From an uncultured Oscillospiraceae bacterium (GTDB lineage Bacteria > Bacillota > Clostridia > Oscillospirales > Acutalibacteraceae): a stretch of 22,308 bases of DNA. The position numbers and the translations under genes are program-made. The notes under the pieces are model-generated. The model made no database searches, was not told the origin of the DNA, and worked only from the letters and a program-made list of their open reading frames with translations. Location: NCBI GenBank assembly GCA_900544375.1, contig UQUZ01000046.1, positions 1 to 22,308 of the forward strand. The letters run 5' to 3'. Shown in pieces: positions 1-7,354 of this stretch (position 1 is its first letter; each line of letters starts with the position of its first letter).

Positions 1-48
1 CTTAATCTCTGCGCATGGCGCAGTCTTAATCTCTGCGCATGGCGCAGT
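1..48. repeat. Two exact tandem copies of a 24-bp palindromic unit after the spoVD stop
   Basis: Positions 1-24 and 25-48 are identical. Each holds the hairpin CTGCGC-ATG-GCGCAG and begins CTTAATC. The first bases of a third copy (cttaatc) are the stop region of the transpeptidase gene at 50-56. Read on the minus strand, the 24-bp unit keeps the gene's reading frame, so each copy supplies another in-frame TAA. The unit resembles the gene's own last codons (GCGCAG-GATTAAG against GCGCAGAGATTAAG) and probably arose by local duplication of them. The array may continue outside the window. Confidence 0.9.
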
Positions 49-49
49 C

Positions 50-2344
50 TTAATCCTGCGCCAGGTCGTTAACGCCTACATTGGATTTAAAATAGATCGT
101 CACCACGGTGCCTTCGTCAACCTGCGTGCCCGCTTCTACGCTTTGTTTATAGGAAACAGATTCCCCCATGGTCAAAGAGTTGCCGAATATCTTCGGATTC
201 AGGCCGTATTCCAGCGCCTTTTGATTGGCTGCCGCCACGCTCAGATTATTGCTCAGATCCGGCACGGTCACCTTGCGCTTCTCAGAGGTTTTATCTGTGT
301 ATAGGACGACAACGCCGTTTTTGGGGATAAGCTGCCCTTCGGCGGGCATCTGGCTGACGACTGTTTTGCCTTCGCCGACCGTCCTGATGTTAAAGCCGCT
401 GAGCGCTTCGCGCGCTTTGGCGACGGACAGCCCTGTGACCGACGGCGTTTCCTCGCCGAGATCTGCCAGCTCTTTGGCGGTATATTGTGGATCCACATTG
501 AGATAGTTGAGCGTTGCCTCCGCCACCTCTGCCGCAACGGGCGTTGCGATCTGACCGCCGTTGATCTGGCCAACCGGCTCGTCGATTACGATCAGCATGG
601 AAATCTTCGGATCGTTTGCCGGAGCGAAGCAGACGAAAGACGCGACATACTTGCCTTCCTTTTTACCGCCGCCTGCAAGCTTTTCGGACGTACCGGTTTT
701 GCCCGCCAAGCGGAAGCCGGCCACATAGGCGTTTTTGCCGGTGCCTTCGGAGACGACATGCTCCATCATATCTGCAACCTTAGCCGCGCTCTTTTCTGAA
801 ATAACCTGACGCTTCACTGTGGGCTGTGTGGTGGAGATTGTGTTGCCCTCCTCGTCCAAAACGGAGGAAACAACATAAGGCTTCATCATCTTTCCGCCGT
901 TGGCAATGGTGTTAACAGCTGTCAGCATCTGAATCGCCGTGGTCTCAAAGGTCTGGCCGAAGGAGGAGCTTGCAAGCTCCACGATGCCAAGCTGCTTGAG
1001 CGTATGATAAGAACGGCCTTCTACCGGCGCCGTTTCACTGGGCAGGTCGATGCCTGTTTTCTCCGTGAAGCCAAAAGCCTCAAAATACTTATAAAATTTC
1101 TCCGCGCCGAGGTGCTGGCCGACTGTGATAAAAAACGGGTTGCAGGAATTCATCAAGCCATGGGTGAAATCCTCCGTGCCATGGCCCGCGCGTTTGTGGC
1201 AGTGAATTTTTGTGCCCGCCACGTTGATCACGCCGTTGCAGGTGTAGGTAAAGTTTTCCGGGATCACGTTTTCTTCCACTGCCGCAGCAGCCGTGACAAC
1301 CTTAAAAACAGATCCGGGCTCATAGGTATCCGTAATCGCGCGGTTGCGCCACTGCGTATACTGCGCGCTGGTAAGCTCCTGATATTTTTCCTCCGGGTTC
1401 GTAATCTTTTCGAGCTTCTCCGCCGTTTCCTTGTCTGCGATGGTGTGCGGCTCGTTTGGGTCAAAATCCCCTTTTGTGGCCATGGCAAGGATGCCGCCGG
1501 TCTGCACATCCATCACAATCCCATAAGCGCTTTTCGCCTGGGCGTTCACACGCGCCTGATCGAGGCTTTTCTCCAAATAGTATTGGATGACTTCGTCAAC
1601 CGTAAGCACGAGAGAGTTGCCTTGCTTGGCGTCATATGTTGTTTCATACGGCGTATCCATGCTATCCATGCCGGCGTTTTTCGCCGTCAGAATCCGCCCC
1701 GGCGTGCCGGAAAGCGTTTCGTTATATTTCGCCTCCAGCCCCCACCGGCCCACACCGTCCGCTCCAGTGAATCCCAAAACAGTGGAAGCAAGGTGTGAGT
1801 TTGGATAATAGCGCTTTACATCCGGGTCGATAAAAATAATTTCGGCATAATAGGCATCCTTTTGATCATCGGGCACATTCTTCTGATCAATTTTTTTGAG
1901 CGCATCATCGTGCTTGGAAATAAAATCGCTAACCGCATCCTTCATTTCCTTTTCTATCTGCTTTTTAACCGCCACATAGCCGTAATTTGATTTCTGCGCT
2001 TTTTTTAAGATGGTTTCCTTATCCATTTCAAGAATTTCGGCCAACCCCTCAGAAATCGCCTCACGCACCTTGTCGTTCGGAATTTTGGAGGGATTGATGT
2101 AGACAAGCCAAACATTAGCGCTCTGGGCGAGCACTTTTTTATTCCGGTCGTAAATCAGGCCGCGCTGCGGCTGAATCTCTGTATCGCTGAGCTGCTGGCT
2201 TTCCGCCTTGCTCCGATATTCATCCGCCTGAATCAGCTGAATCCGCACCAGGCTTGCAACATCCATCCCGAAAACGCCGAAAAGCAGCGCCATCAATACG
2301 GCGACCGCGCGTTGCACCATATGGCGCGAAGGTCTTTTACTCAT
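50..2344 (-). CDS. spoVD: SpoVD/PBP2B-type class B penicillin-binding protein with two PASTA domains
   Basis: Membrane-anchored D,D-transpeptidase that cross-links peptidoglycan at the septum or spore cortex. From the chosen start there is a short basic N-terminus, one membrane anchor (about residues 8-30), a dimerisation domain with the RGLIYDRN motif, and the transpeptidase domain with SVFK (Ser345, Lys348), SCN (400-402) and KTGTS (549-553). Two C-terminal PASTA domains follow, at about 633-684 and 691-753. All catalytic motifs are intact and the roughly 764 aa is normal for the SpoVD group. Starts at 2356 and 2353 are also in frame, but they overlap or crowd the AAAGG Shine-Dalgarno, so the third ATG (MSKRPSRH) is preferred even though its spacing of 12 is long. 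It is the fourth gene of the dcw cluster, the usual place for ftsI/spoVD. Whether it serves vegetative division, sporulation or both cannot be told from sequence. Confidence 0.93.
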   Translation of the reverse strand: MSKRPSRHMVQRAVAVLMALLFGVFGMDVASLVRIQLIQADEYRSKAESQQLSDTEIQPQRGLIYDRNKKVLAQSANVWLVYINPSKIPNDKVREAISEGLAEILEMDKETILKKAQKSNYGYVAVKKQIEKEMKDAVSDFISKHDDALKKIDQKNVPDDQKDAYYAEIIFIDPDVKRYYPNSHLASTVLGFTGADGVGRWGLEAKYNETLSGTPGRILTAKNAGMDSMDTPYETTYDAKQGNSLVLTVDEVIQYYLEKSLDQARVNAQAKSAYGIVMDVQTGGILAMATKGDFDPNEPHTIADKETAEKLEKITNPEEKYQELTSAQYTQWRNRAITDTYEPGSVFKVVTAAAAVEENVIPENFTYTCNGVINVAGTKIHCHKRAGHGTEDFTHGLMNSCNPFFITVGQHLGAEKFYKYFEAFGFTEKTGIDLPSETAPVEGRSYHTLKQLGIVELASSSFGQTFETTAIQMLTAVNTIANGGKMMKPYVVSSVLDEEGNTISTTQPTVKRQVISEKSAAKVADMMEHVVSEGTGKNAYVAGFRLAGKTGTSEKLAGGGKKEGKYVASFVCFAPANDPKISMLIVIDEPVGQINGGQIATPVAAEVAEATLNYLNVDPQYTAKELADLGEETPSVTGLSVAKAREALSGFNIRTVGEGKTVVSQMPAEGQLIPKNGVVVLYTDKTSEKRKVTVPDLSNNLSVAAANQKALEYGLNPKIFGNSLTMGESVSYKQSVEAGTQVDEGTVVTIYFKSNVGVNDLAQD

Positions 2345-2537
2345 GAAAATCATCATCCTTTCAAACTATTCACATGGATGAACGTGCTTGTATCGAAACA
2401 GCGGTGGCCGCACCGCCGCCGCACGGAAAGCCTGTTTCCGCGCGGCGTCAGCCAGCTCACCGCATCAAATTCTGTCTGCAACGCTCCGGCCGCTCCGGCC
2501 GGAATCAGATGCCGCCTTATTCATAGGTATTGCCCTG
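2345..2537 (-). other. 193-nt spacer between ftsL-like gene and spoVD with two GC-rich hairpins
   Basis: No credible gene lies here. Two compact hairpins are visible: CCGGCCG-CTC-CGGCCGG at 2486-2502, inside a 9-bp direct repeat (gctccggcc at 2483-2491 and 2492-2500), and GCGGTG-GCCG-CACCGC at 2401-2416. Neither is followed by a T run on the minus strand, so they are not classical terminators. The spacer is much longer than the other gaps in the cluster, and it could hold a separate spoVD promoter or an mRNA processing/attenuation site. I could not identify convincing -35/-10 or sigma-E boxes. Confidence 0.5.
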
Positions 2538-3161
2538 CTAAAAGAGATATTCCAAAAAATCCTTGAATGCCGATCCGGCGGATGGCTTTTTCGCCTCTTG
2601 GTTCGCGCCGGCAGAGGATTGCGTTTTGGCGCTTCCGGCATCCTTATCTTGATGCGCCGCATTCCCAGTGTCAGAGGCATCATTCGACTGCCGGCTCTTG
2701 CCGTTGGCCAAAAGAACCTCGTTATCCTGCGGGATATTGATGCAGGCAACCGGCGCATCATTTTTCACCATACCCAGCTTTTCGCGGGCATAGGCTTCCA
2801 CCTTATCAAGGGATAGCTTCGCGCTCAATTCCATATTTAGCCGGGTATTTTCGCTTTGAGCGATTGCCATCTGGTTTTCAAGCTGCCGATAGGCATGCGT
2901 CAACTCATCCTGACGAACCTCGCTGTAAAGCATCCCGCCCAAGAGGGAAATCAGGAGGCCGGAAACCAGGATGGTTTTTACCGTTCGGCGCAAGGAGTCG
3001 ATATTTTCGCGCTGGCGCTGGAGCGCGTCTTTTCGCGGCTCGGGTACTTTGGTAAGCCTTCGGGGCGTTTTCTGCGGCCGGGCCGGGACACGTTGCGGCG
3101 CCGCCTGCGCGCGCTCAAAACGCGCAAAATCATACGCGCCGCCTGATGTACGCTGTGCCAT
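2538..3161 (-). CDS. ftsL: FtsL-like septum protein
   Basis: Small bitopic division protein that would bridge the divisome at the cytoplasmic membrane. Residues 1-60 are basic, Pro/Arg/Gln-rich and cytoplasmic. A single membrane helix spans about 62-79. An extracellular leucine-type coiled coil follows (about 84-118), then the FtsL/DivIC-like stretch LDKVEAYAREKLGMV. The remaining 65 or so residues are Ser/Asp/Ala/Lys-rich and probably disordered, so at 207 aa the protein is longer than typical FtsL (about 100-130 aa). An AAAGGAG site eight bases before the ATG fixes the start. The call rests on position between rsmH and spoVD plus topology, because FtsL sequences are poorly conserved. Confidence 0.82.
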   Translation of the reverse strand: MAQRTSGGAYDFARFERAQAAPQRVPARPQKTPRRLTKVPEPRKDALQRQRENIDSLRRTVKTILVSGLLISLLGGMLYSEVRQDELTHAYRQLENQMAIAQSENTRLNMELSAKLSLDKVEAYAREKLGMVKNDAPVACINIPQDNEVLLANGKSRQSNDASDTGNAAHQDKDAGSAKTQSSAGANQEAKKPSAGSAFKDFLEYLF

Positions 3162-3216
3162 GGTTCGGTCTCCTTTCTATATTAAAAATAAGATTTGACG
3201 TAGATCTTTTTAAATT

Positions 3217-4149
3217 TTACTCGCCAACTTTTTCCACCGCGCGGAGCTTGGCACTGCGGCTGCGCGGATTTTCCTCCAGCTCCTTTGCAGAAGGCCCCTT
3301 CACCTTAAATGGCAGCCGTGCGCGCGGTTTTCTGCCGCAAACGCAGACAGGGAAATCCGGCGGGCAAACGCATCCCTCGCACCAGGAGGCAAACCGCTGC
3401 TTGACCATCCGATCCTCCAGGGAGTGAAACGTGATGGCGGCAAGCCTGCCGCTCGGGTTGAGCAGGCCGAACATCACATCAAGCCCGGTTGACAGCATGT
3501 CCAGCTCGCCGTTAACTGCGATGCGCAGCGCCTGAAACGTTCGTCGGGCAGGATGCCCCCCTTCACGCCGCGCTGCGGCAGGGATCGAAGCTTTGACCAG
3601 CTCGGCGAGCGCGAGCGTTGTTTCCAACGGCTGCTGCGCACGGGTGCGCACAATATTGCGCGCAATGCTTCGGGCATAGCGCTCCTCTCCATATTCGCTC
3701 AAAATGCGCGAAAGGGAACGCTCGTCCAGCGTACGCAAAAGCTCCGCCGCCGTCGGCCCTCGCTGGGACATCCGCATATCGAGCGGTGCATCCGCATGGA
3801 AGGAAAATCCACGTTCCGGCGTATCTAGCTGGTGGGAGCTGACGCCCAGATCAACCAGAATGCCATCCACGCTAGAGATACCCAACCGGCTCAGCACCGT
3901 ATCTAGACGGGCAAAATTTTCCTGCACAATGGTCACCTGCGGTAAAGAGCCAAGCCGCTCCCGCAAAACAGAAATTGCGTCGGGATCCTGATCGATGCAG
4001 ATCAGCCGTCCGCCTGCCGAGAGCCGGGCCGCGATTTCAGCGGAGTGGCCGCCGCCGCCCGCCGTGCCATCCACATAAATACCGCCGAGCTTGATCTCCA
4101 ACGCGTCAATTGCCTCGGTCAATAAAACAGGCTTGTGGGAGAATTCCAT
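3217..4149 (-). CDS. rsmH: 16S rRNA (cytosine(1402)-N(4))-methyltransferase RsmH
   Basis: Transfers a methyl group from S-adenosylmethionine to N4 of C1402 in the 30S P site. Family hallmarks are all present: N-terminal HKPVLLTEAIDAL, the SAM loop VDGTAGGGGHSAEI, VDLGVSSHQLD followed by ERGFSF and LDMRM, the RRTFQALRIAVNGEL segment, and ITFHSLEDRMVKQ. A Cys cluster near the C-terminus (CEGCVCPPDFPVCVCG) is common in Firmicute RsmH. The 310-aa length is normal. AAAGGAG lies 11 bases upstream of the ATG. It follows mraZ by 51 bp, the standard dcw order, and is probably co-transcribed with it. Confidence 0.97.
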   Translation of the reverse strand: MEFSHKPVLLTEAIDALEIKLGGIYVDGTAGGGGHSAEIAARLSAGGRLICIDQDPDAISVLRERLGSLPQVTIVQENFARLDTVLSRLGISSVDGILVDLGVSSHQLDTPERGFSFHADAPLDMRMSQRGPTAAELLRTLDERSLSRILSEYGEERYARSIARNIVRTRAQQPLETTLALAELVKASIPAAARREGGHPARRTFQALRIAVNGELDMLSTGLDVMFGLLNPSGRLAAITFHSLEDRMVKQRFASWCEGCVCPPDFPVCVCGRKPRARLPFKVKGPSAKELEENPRSRSAKLRAVEKVGE

Positions 4150-4200
4150 GGCGGAAAAAGCTCCTTTATCTTCATATCGTCTTTGCTTCGGAAAGCGGCA

Positions 4201-4740
4201 TTACCGCTCCAGCACACTGCCAAAATCGTAGGAAACGCCAAAATCATCCTCACCCTCCGGCAGGTCGAGCTCACGTGTAAACTCCTCGTACCACGCATCC
4301 GGATTCCAAATTTCCACCTTGCGGCCCGCCCCGGAGATGATGCACGCCGACTCAAGCTTTGCATAGCGCTTGAAAATGGCCGGGATCGTGATACGGCCCT
4401 GCTTGTCCGCCTCAATATCAAATGCGCTGCTCATAGTGCGCCTTTGCACCTTGCGCATTTTCTCATCAAAGAGAGATGCATTGATTCGCTCGGAGATTTC
4501 TTTCCAGACCTCGTCCGGATACAGCACCAGGGCAGGAACATGCGGAGCAAAGCAAAGGGTAAAGGAAGGGCCCAATTGTTCCCGAAATTTTGCAGGGATA
4601 AACAAACGGCTTTTGGCATCCAGCCCATGCTCAAAAAAGCCCTTGAATTCCGCAGGCTTTTTTTCTTCTATCTGCGCAAGCTGCATGGGTTCCGCCGGCG
4701 CCGCAGTGTCTACAGTGGCGTCAGCTGGAAATTCTGCCAT
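4201..4740 (-). CDS. mraZ: Transcriptional regulator MraZ with N-terminal extension
   Basis: DNA-binding autoregulator of the dcw operon that forms ring oligomers on repeated boxes in its own leader. Two SpoVT/AbrB-type half domains are visible: FEHGLDAKSRLFIPAKFRE, and IEADKQGRITIPAIFKRYA. The start chosen is the ATG at 4740 (MAEFPADA), seven bases after GGGGAGGGG. The longer frame to 4806 would translate through the MraZ boxes, and the ATG at 4746 sits almost on the Shine-Dalgarno. The result is 179 aa, about 30 residues longer than usual, because an Ala/Pro/Glu-rich tail precedes the first DAK domain. No better internal RBS explains the extra length. First gene of the cluster. Confidence 0.93.
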   Translation of the reverse strand: MAEFPADATVDTAAPAEPMQLAQIEEKKPAEFKGFFEHGLDAKSRLFIPAKFREQLGPSFTLCFAPHVPALVLYPDEVWKEISERINASLFDEKMRKVQRRTMSSAFDIEADKQGRITIPAIFKRYAKLESACIISGAGRKVEIWNPDAWYEEFTRELDLPEGEDDFGVSYDFGSVLER

Positions 4741-4780
4741 CTCCATTCCCCTCCCCTGCAAATTATAATGTGGGCTTTGG

Positions 4781-4809
4781 CTCCACTTTGCTCTTTTTTG
4801 CTCCACTTT
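4781..4809 (-). promoter_or_regulatory. MraZ boxes (three 10-bp-phased repeats)
   Basis: On the minus strand the leader reads AAAGTGGAGC, AAAAAAGAGC, AAAGTGGAGC: three consecutive 10-bp units, the outer two identical and the middle one degenerate. They lie between the -10 box and the mraZ RBS. MraZ operators in other bacteria are GTGG-type repeats at helical spacing in the same place, so this is very probably the autoregulatory operator. Confidence 0.8.
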
Positions 4810-4815
4810 AGTGTT

Positions 4816-4844
4816 ATTATACTAACTGCCTCTAAAAAATGCAA
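4816..4844 (-). promoter_or_regulatory. Promoter of the mraZ-rsmH-ftsL-spoVD operon
   Basis: Minus strand: -35 TTGCAT at 4839-4844, a 17-bp spacer and a perfect -10 TATAAT at 4816-4821. Predicted transcription starts near 4809, at the edge of the first MraZ box, so bound MraZ would sit at the start site. Confidence 0.8.
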
Positions 4845-4910
4845 GCGTTCAAATGAAAAAATATGCTTTATTGCAAAATAGCACTTATTTTTTAATACTC
4901 TTGTAGGGTC

Positions 4911-4940
4911 AAAAAAAAGAGGCACAAGATGTAGTGCCTC
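4911..4940 (-). terminator. Rho-independent terminator
   Basis: Minus strand: stem GAGGCAC / GTGCCTC with an 8-nt loop, followed at once by eight T residues (4911-4918). It is the second terminator after the lipoprotein gene and insulates the mraZ promoter from upstream transcription. Confidence 0.88.
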
Positions 4941-4990
4941 CCAATTAATATTACGATTAAACCTGCTTACGATTCTTTAAATAGCGATAG

Positions 4991-5024
4991 AAAAACCGCA
5001 GGCGCTGTGATGCCTGCGGTTTTT
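4991..5024. terminator. Bidirectional rho-independent terminator
   Basis: Perfect 13-bp stem AAAAACCGCAGGC / GCCTGCGGTTTTT with loop GCTGTGAT. The A/T ends supply a T run on either strand. It lies just after the stop of the minus-strand lipoprotein gene, which it most likely terminates. Confidence 0.9.
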
Positions 5025-5032
5025 AAGATGAT

Positions 5033-5431
5033 TTACAATTCCGTCGCAGAGGAAGTTTCCGCTCTCCCGACCCGGTGGATTTCATAGCAGTTCCCGATTT
5101 GTCCCGGGTAAGTCTCCAAAATAGCGCCATCATAGACCACCTTTACGCGGTCGCCATCCCGAAGCTCCTCAAACGGGATGGAATTCTTGTGCTCATCAAA
5201 TAGTTTTGCCTCAGCAGCCGGCACATAAATCCGGTTGCTCGAATGCCGTTCAAAGCTCCCCTCCTCCGGCTCCACAAGGATCTCGTTTTTTATGCATTGC
5301 ACAATGACAGCATACATTTCCCGGCGGACAACTCGCAGATCGGTGCACGCCTGTAAAAACAGCGCCGCCAAAGCGAGCACCATGCAGCAAGCACCAACCC
5401 TCCGGCCTATTTTCCATCGATCGCGTTGCAT
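5033..5431 (-). CDS. Small DUF3221-like lipoprotein
   Basis: Probable surface lipoprotein of unknown role. The ATG at 5431 is chosen because AAAAGGGG lies eight bases upstream; the longer frame begins with a GTG that overlaps that site. The N-terminus is RDRWKIGRR, then a hydrophobic stretch ending LQAC, which gives a lipobox with Cys29. The mature part is a compact beta-type domain of about 100 aa with GDRVKVVYDGAILETYPGQI, which resembles the YobA/DUF3221 family of exported proteins; family membership is from memory and moderately sure. It stands alone, with a terminator just downstream. No promoter was recognised. Confidence 0.7.
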   Translation of the reverse strand: MQRDRWKIGRRVGACCMVLALAALFLQACTDLRVVRREMYAVIVQCIKNEILVEPEEGSFERHSSNRIYVPAAEAKLFDEHKNSIPFEELRDGDRVKVVYDGAILETYPGQIGNCYEIHRVGRAETSSATEL

Positions 5432-5583
5432 TGCAGCCACCCCTTTTCTGATTGCTCATCCGGTAGGATAATAGAGGCTTTTTCACCGACCAGTGTTGCA
5501 GCGATGTTCCGCTAGTGGGCCATGCGCAGCCGACGTTTCCTGAACGCCCTGAACTACAGCAACGGACAGGCTGGAGGCCCTTT

Positions 5584-6429
5584 TTAGCGCATTGCGCCTA
5601 CCTCGGACCCCAGCACGATATCTCCCGTATGCAGCAACTCGATCTGCACGCCCAGCGTTTGCTTAAGCGCACAATAGGCTTCCTCACCGGTGCAGTGGCC
5701 CGTTACAAATTGAGTTGGATAAGCCGCCAACCGCTGCGCGATTCGTTCCAGCACCGCGTAATCCTCGCATTTCCCCGTTCGCGGGCTGGTCAAATGCATT
5801 CCAGTCACCGCCACATCCGGCGCTCTGTGGAAAAGCGTGCAATAACGCTCCATGATATTGACGATCCCACGGTGTGCACAGCCAGAAAAAAGGATATTCT
5901 TGTCACCGTCCGCCACGGCCAAATACTGCTCATGGCGAAAATCATCCGGAACAAGCCCTTGCCCTTCCTGTTTCATCAGGTTGGCATTGGTCTGTGGCCA
6001 AAAGGTGCGCTGCGACACGCTGGAAAATAGAAAAAGCTCCTCGTCAATCCGCATATCACCGGAAACACGCACAATTTGCGGATGCGTGTGCAGCGCCGGA
6101 TCCAGCCCGATTTCGTGCAGAGTTCCCCTTGATACGGAATAGTGGCCTTCGAAGGCACTTTCCCGCACATACACCTTTGCCTTATTGTTCACGGAGAGAA
6201 ACTCCCGCAGCCCTCCGCCATGGTCGTTGTGCCCATGGGATAGGATCACGGTATCCACCTGCGTCAGGTCAATCCGGAGCGCCCGCGCATTTTTCAAAAA
6301 GCCCCCGCTCGCGCCCAAATCAAAAAGCACTTTATGGAGCGCCGTTTCCAGGTAAAAACTCAGGCCGTGTTCACACACTAGCTCCGTGTTGCTCCCACTC
6401 GTATCCTCGATCAATGTTTGAATTCGCAC
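5584..6429 (-). CDS. COG1237-type metallo-beta-lactamase-fold hydrolase
   Basis: Metal-dependent hydrolase of the superfamily II group often labelled dihydropterin ribofuranosyl-aminobenzene phosphate synthase-like; the true substrate is unknown. Numbered from the chosen start: CEHGLSFYLE near the N-terminus, metal motif SHGHNDH (His65, His67, Asp69, His70), RHEQYL with His166, GCAHRG with His186, and GHCTG with His245. These are the hallmark elements of the group and none is missing. The start is the GTG at 6429 (VRIQTLIEDT). AAGGGG eight bases upstream overlaps the stop of the preceding hydrolase gene, and homologues begin at this point. An ATG at 6486 would overlap the upstream gene by 44 bp and has no RBS. 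The 281 aa fits the family. Translationally coupled second gene of a two-gene operon. Confidence 0.85.
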   Translation of the reverse strand: MRIQTLIEDTSGSNTELVCEHGLSFYLETALHKVLFDLGASGGFLKNARALRIDLTQVDTVILSHGHNDHGGGLREFLSVNNKAKVYVRESAFEGHYSVSRGTLHEIGLDPALHTHPQIVRVSGDMRIDEELFLFSSVSQRTFWPQTNANLMKQEGQGLVPDDFRHEQYLAVADGDKNILFSGCAHRGIVNIMERYCTLFHRAPDVAVTGMHLTSPRTGKCEDYAVLERIAQRLAAYPTQFVTGHCTGEEAYCALKQTLGVQIELLHTGDIVLGSEVGAMR

Positions 6430-6442
6430 GGCTTCCACCCCT

Positions 6443-7258
6443 TCAGCGCAGTTGATCCCTGCGCAGTTGAATCTCCGCTCTTCCATATTGCGCACAGAGG
6501 AAGCCTTTCCCCCGCGGCAAAATCTCTTTTTGCAGCAGTTTGCCACAGAGCGTATAAAGATCCTGCACCACCTCAATGGTGACGGGGTTGTAATAGCTCT
6601 CCCCCCGTTCGCCGGCGCCATGCTCCTGATTGAGGTGCCCGCCATACATCCGGTAATCCGAAACCGGCTCCAACGCCTTAAGCAGGTGTGCAAGGCTCTC
6701 CCGGTAATCGGAGAGCTTCAGGCAGCCAGGCAGCGCCATCAAAACGAACATGCCGCTGCCCACCGCGTCGCCTGTAAAAACACAGCGGTGCTTGTGATCC
6801 ACATACAGCACCGAACCGGGCGTGTGGCCCGGCGCTTCGATCACTTCAATTGCATTACCGCCTAAGTCAATTCTGGTGTGGCCGGTCACTGGCACATAGG
6901 TTTCCACCGGGAACTTTTTCTTCGGCAATTTCCGCATGCCGACCAACACATCCGTTGCAAGCTTAAGCGGGCCTTTCCACGCCTGAATATCCGCTTTTCC
7001 AAGGCAGACGGTCTGAAATTCATCCGCATGGTACATGTGATCAGGGTGCGCATGTGTCAGGGCGAGCACGAGCGGCCTCTCTGTCAGCGTGCGCAGCACG
7101 GGCGCAAGCGGCCGAGCCTCCATGCCCGTATCGATTACCAAGGCACGTTTCTCTCCCTCAATGAGATAAAACGACTGCGCGTGTGCGTCGTCAATATGCC
7201 ACACCCCTTGCGCAATTGATTCAATCCGGTCGCCAAATGTTGTTGCAGTGTCTTCCAA
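6443..7258 (-). CDS. GloB-like metallo-beta-lactamase-fold hydrolase
   Basis: Cytoplasmic hydrolase of the glyoxalase II/lactonase-like branch (COG0491-type), substrate unknown. Metal ligands are visible as THAHPDH (His69, His71, Asp73, His74), APGHTPGS (His145), FTGDAVGSG (Asp164) and GGHLN (His208). This is a complete two-metal set. The start is a TTG at 7258 with GGGAAGG eight bases upstream. The 271 aa is about normal. It is the first gene of a two-hydrolase operon with its own promoter, and the AraC-type regulator lies just upstream on the same strand. The pairing of two different MBL-fold enzymes suggests consecutive or parallel steps, but this is inference. Confidence 0.87.
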   Translation of the reverse strand: MEDTATTFGDRIESIAQGVWHIDDAHAQSFYLIEGEKRALVIDTGMEARPLAPVLRTLTERPLVLALTHAHPDHMYHADEFQTVCLGKADIQAWKGPLKLATDVLVGMRKLPKKKFPVETYVPVTGHTRIDLGGNAIEVIEAPGHTPGSVLYVDHKHRCVFTGDAVGSGMFVLMALPGCLKLSDYRESLAHLLKALEPVSDYRMYGGHLNQEHGAGERGESYYNPVTIEVVQDLYTLCGKLLQKEILPRGKGFLCAQYGRAEIQLRRDQLR

Positions 7259-7260
7259 TC

Positions 7261-7300
7261 AAAACGCCTTCCCTTTATTTAAATTCATAAAAAGCGTTTT
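7261..7300 (-). promoter_or_regulatory. 5'-leader inverted repeat around the RBS of the hydrolase operon
   Basis: Seven-bp arms AAAACGC (7261-7267) and GCGTTTT (7294-7300) bracket the leader from about +1. On the transcript the 3' arm lies between the GGGAAG Shine-Dalgarno and the TTG start, placing the RBS at the mouth of the loop. It could modulate translation; the stem is short and the role is a guess. Confidence 0.3.
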
Positions 7301-7301
7301 T

Positions 7302-7330
7302 ATTATACCGAAAAATATGAAATCCTGCAA
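7302..7330 (-). promoter_or_regulatory. Promoter of the two-hydrolase operon
   Basis: Minus strand: -35 TTGCAG (7325-7330), 17-bp spacer, -10 TATAAT (7302-7307). It starts inside the 96-bp gap after the regulator gene, so the hydrolases can be transcribed independently of it. Confidence 0.72.
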
Positions 7331-7354
7331 TCACATCGCCGGCGCTTTGGCGGC

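Noticed and set aside
1004..1798. 264-codon plus-strand frame inside the transpeptidase gene
   Set aside because: Fully antisense to the catalytic domain, Arg/His-rich, no RBS or domain.
4135..4881. 248-codon plus-strand frame across mraZ and its promoter
   Set aside because: It covers mraZ, its operator and its promoter in antisense and has no family resemblance.
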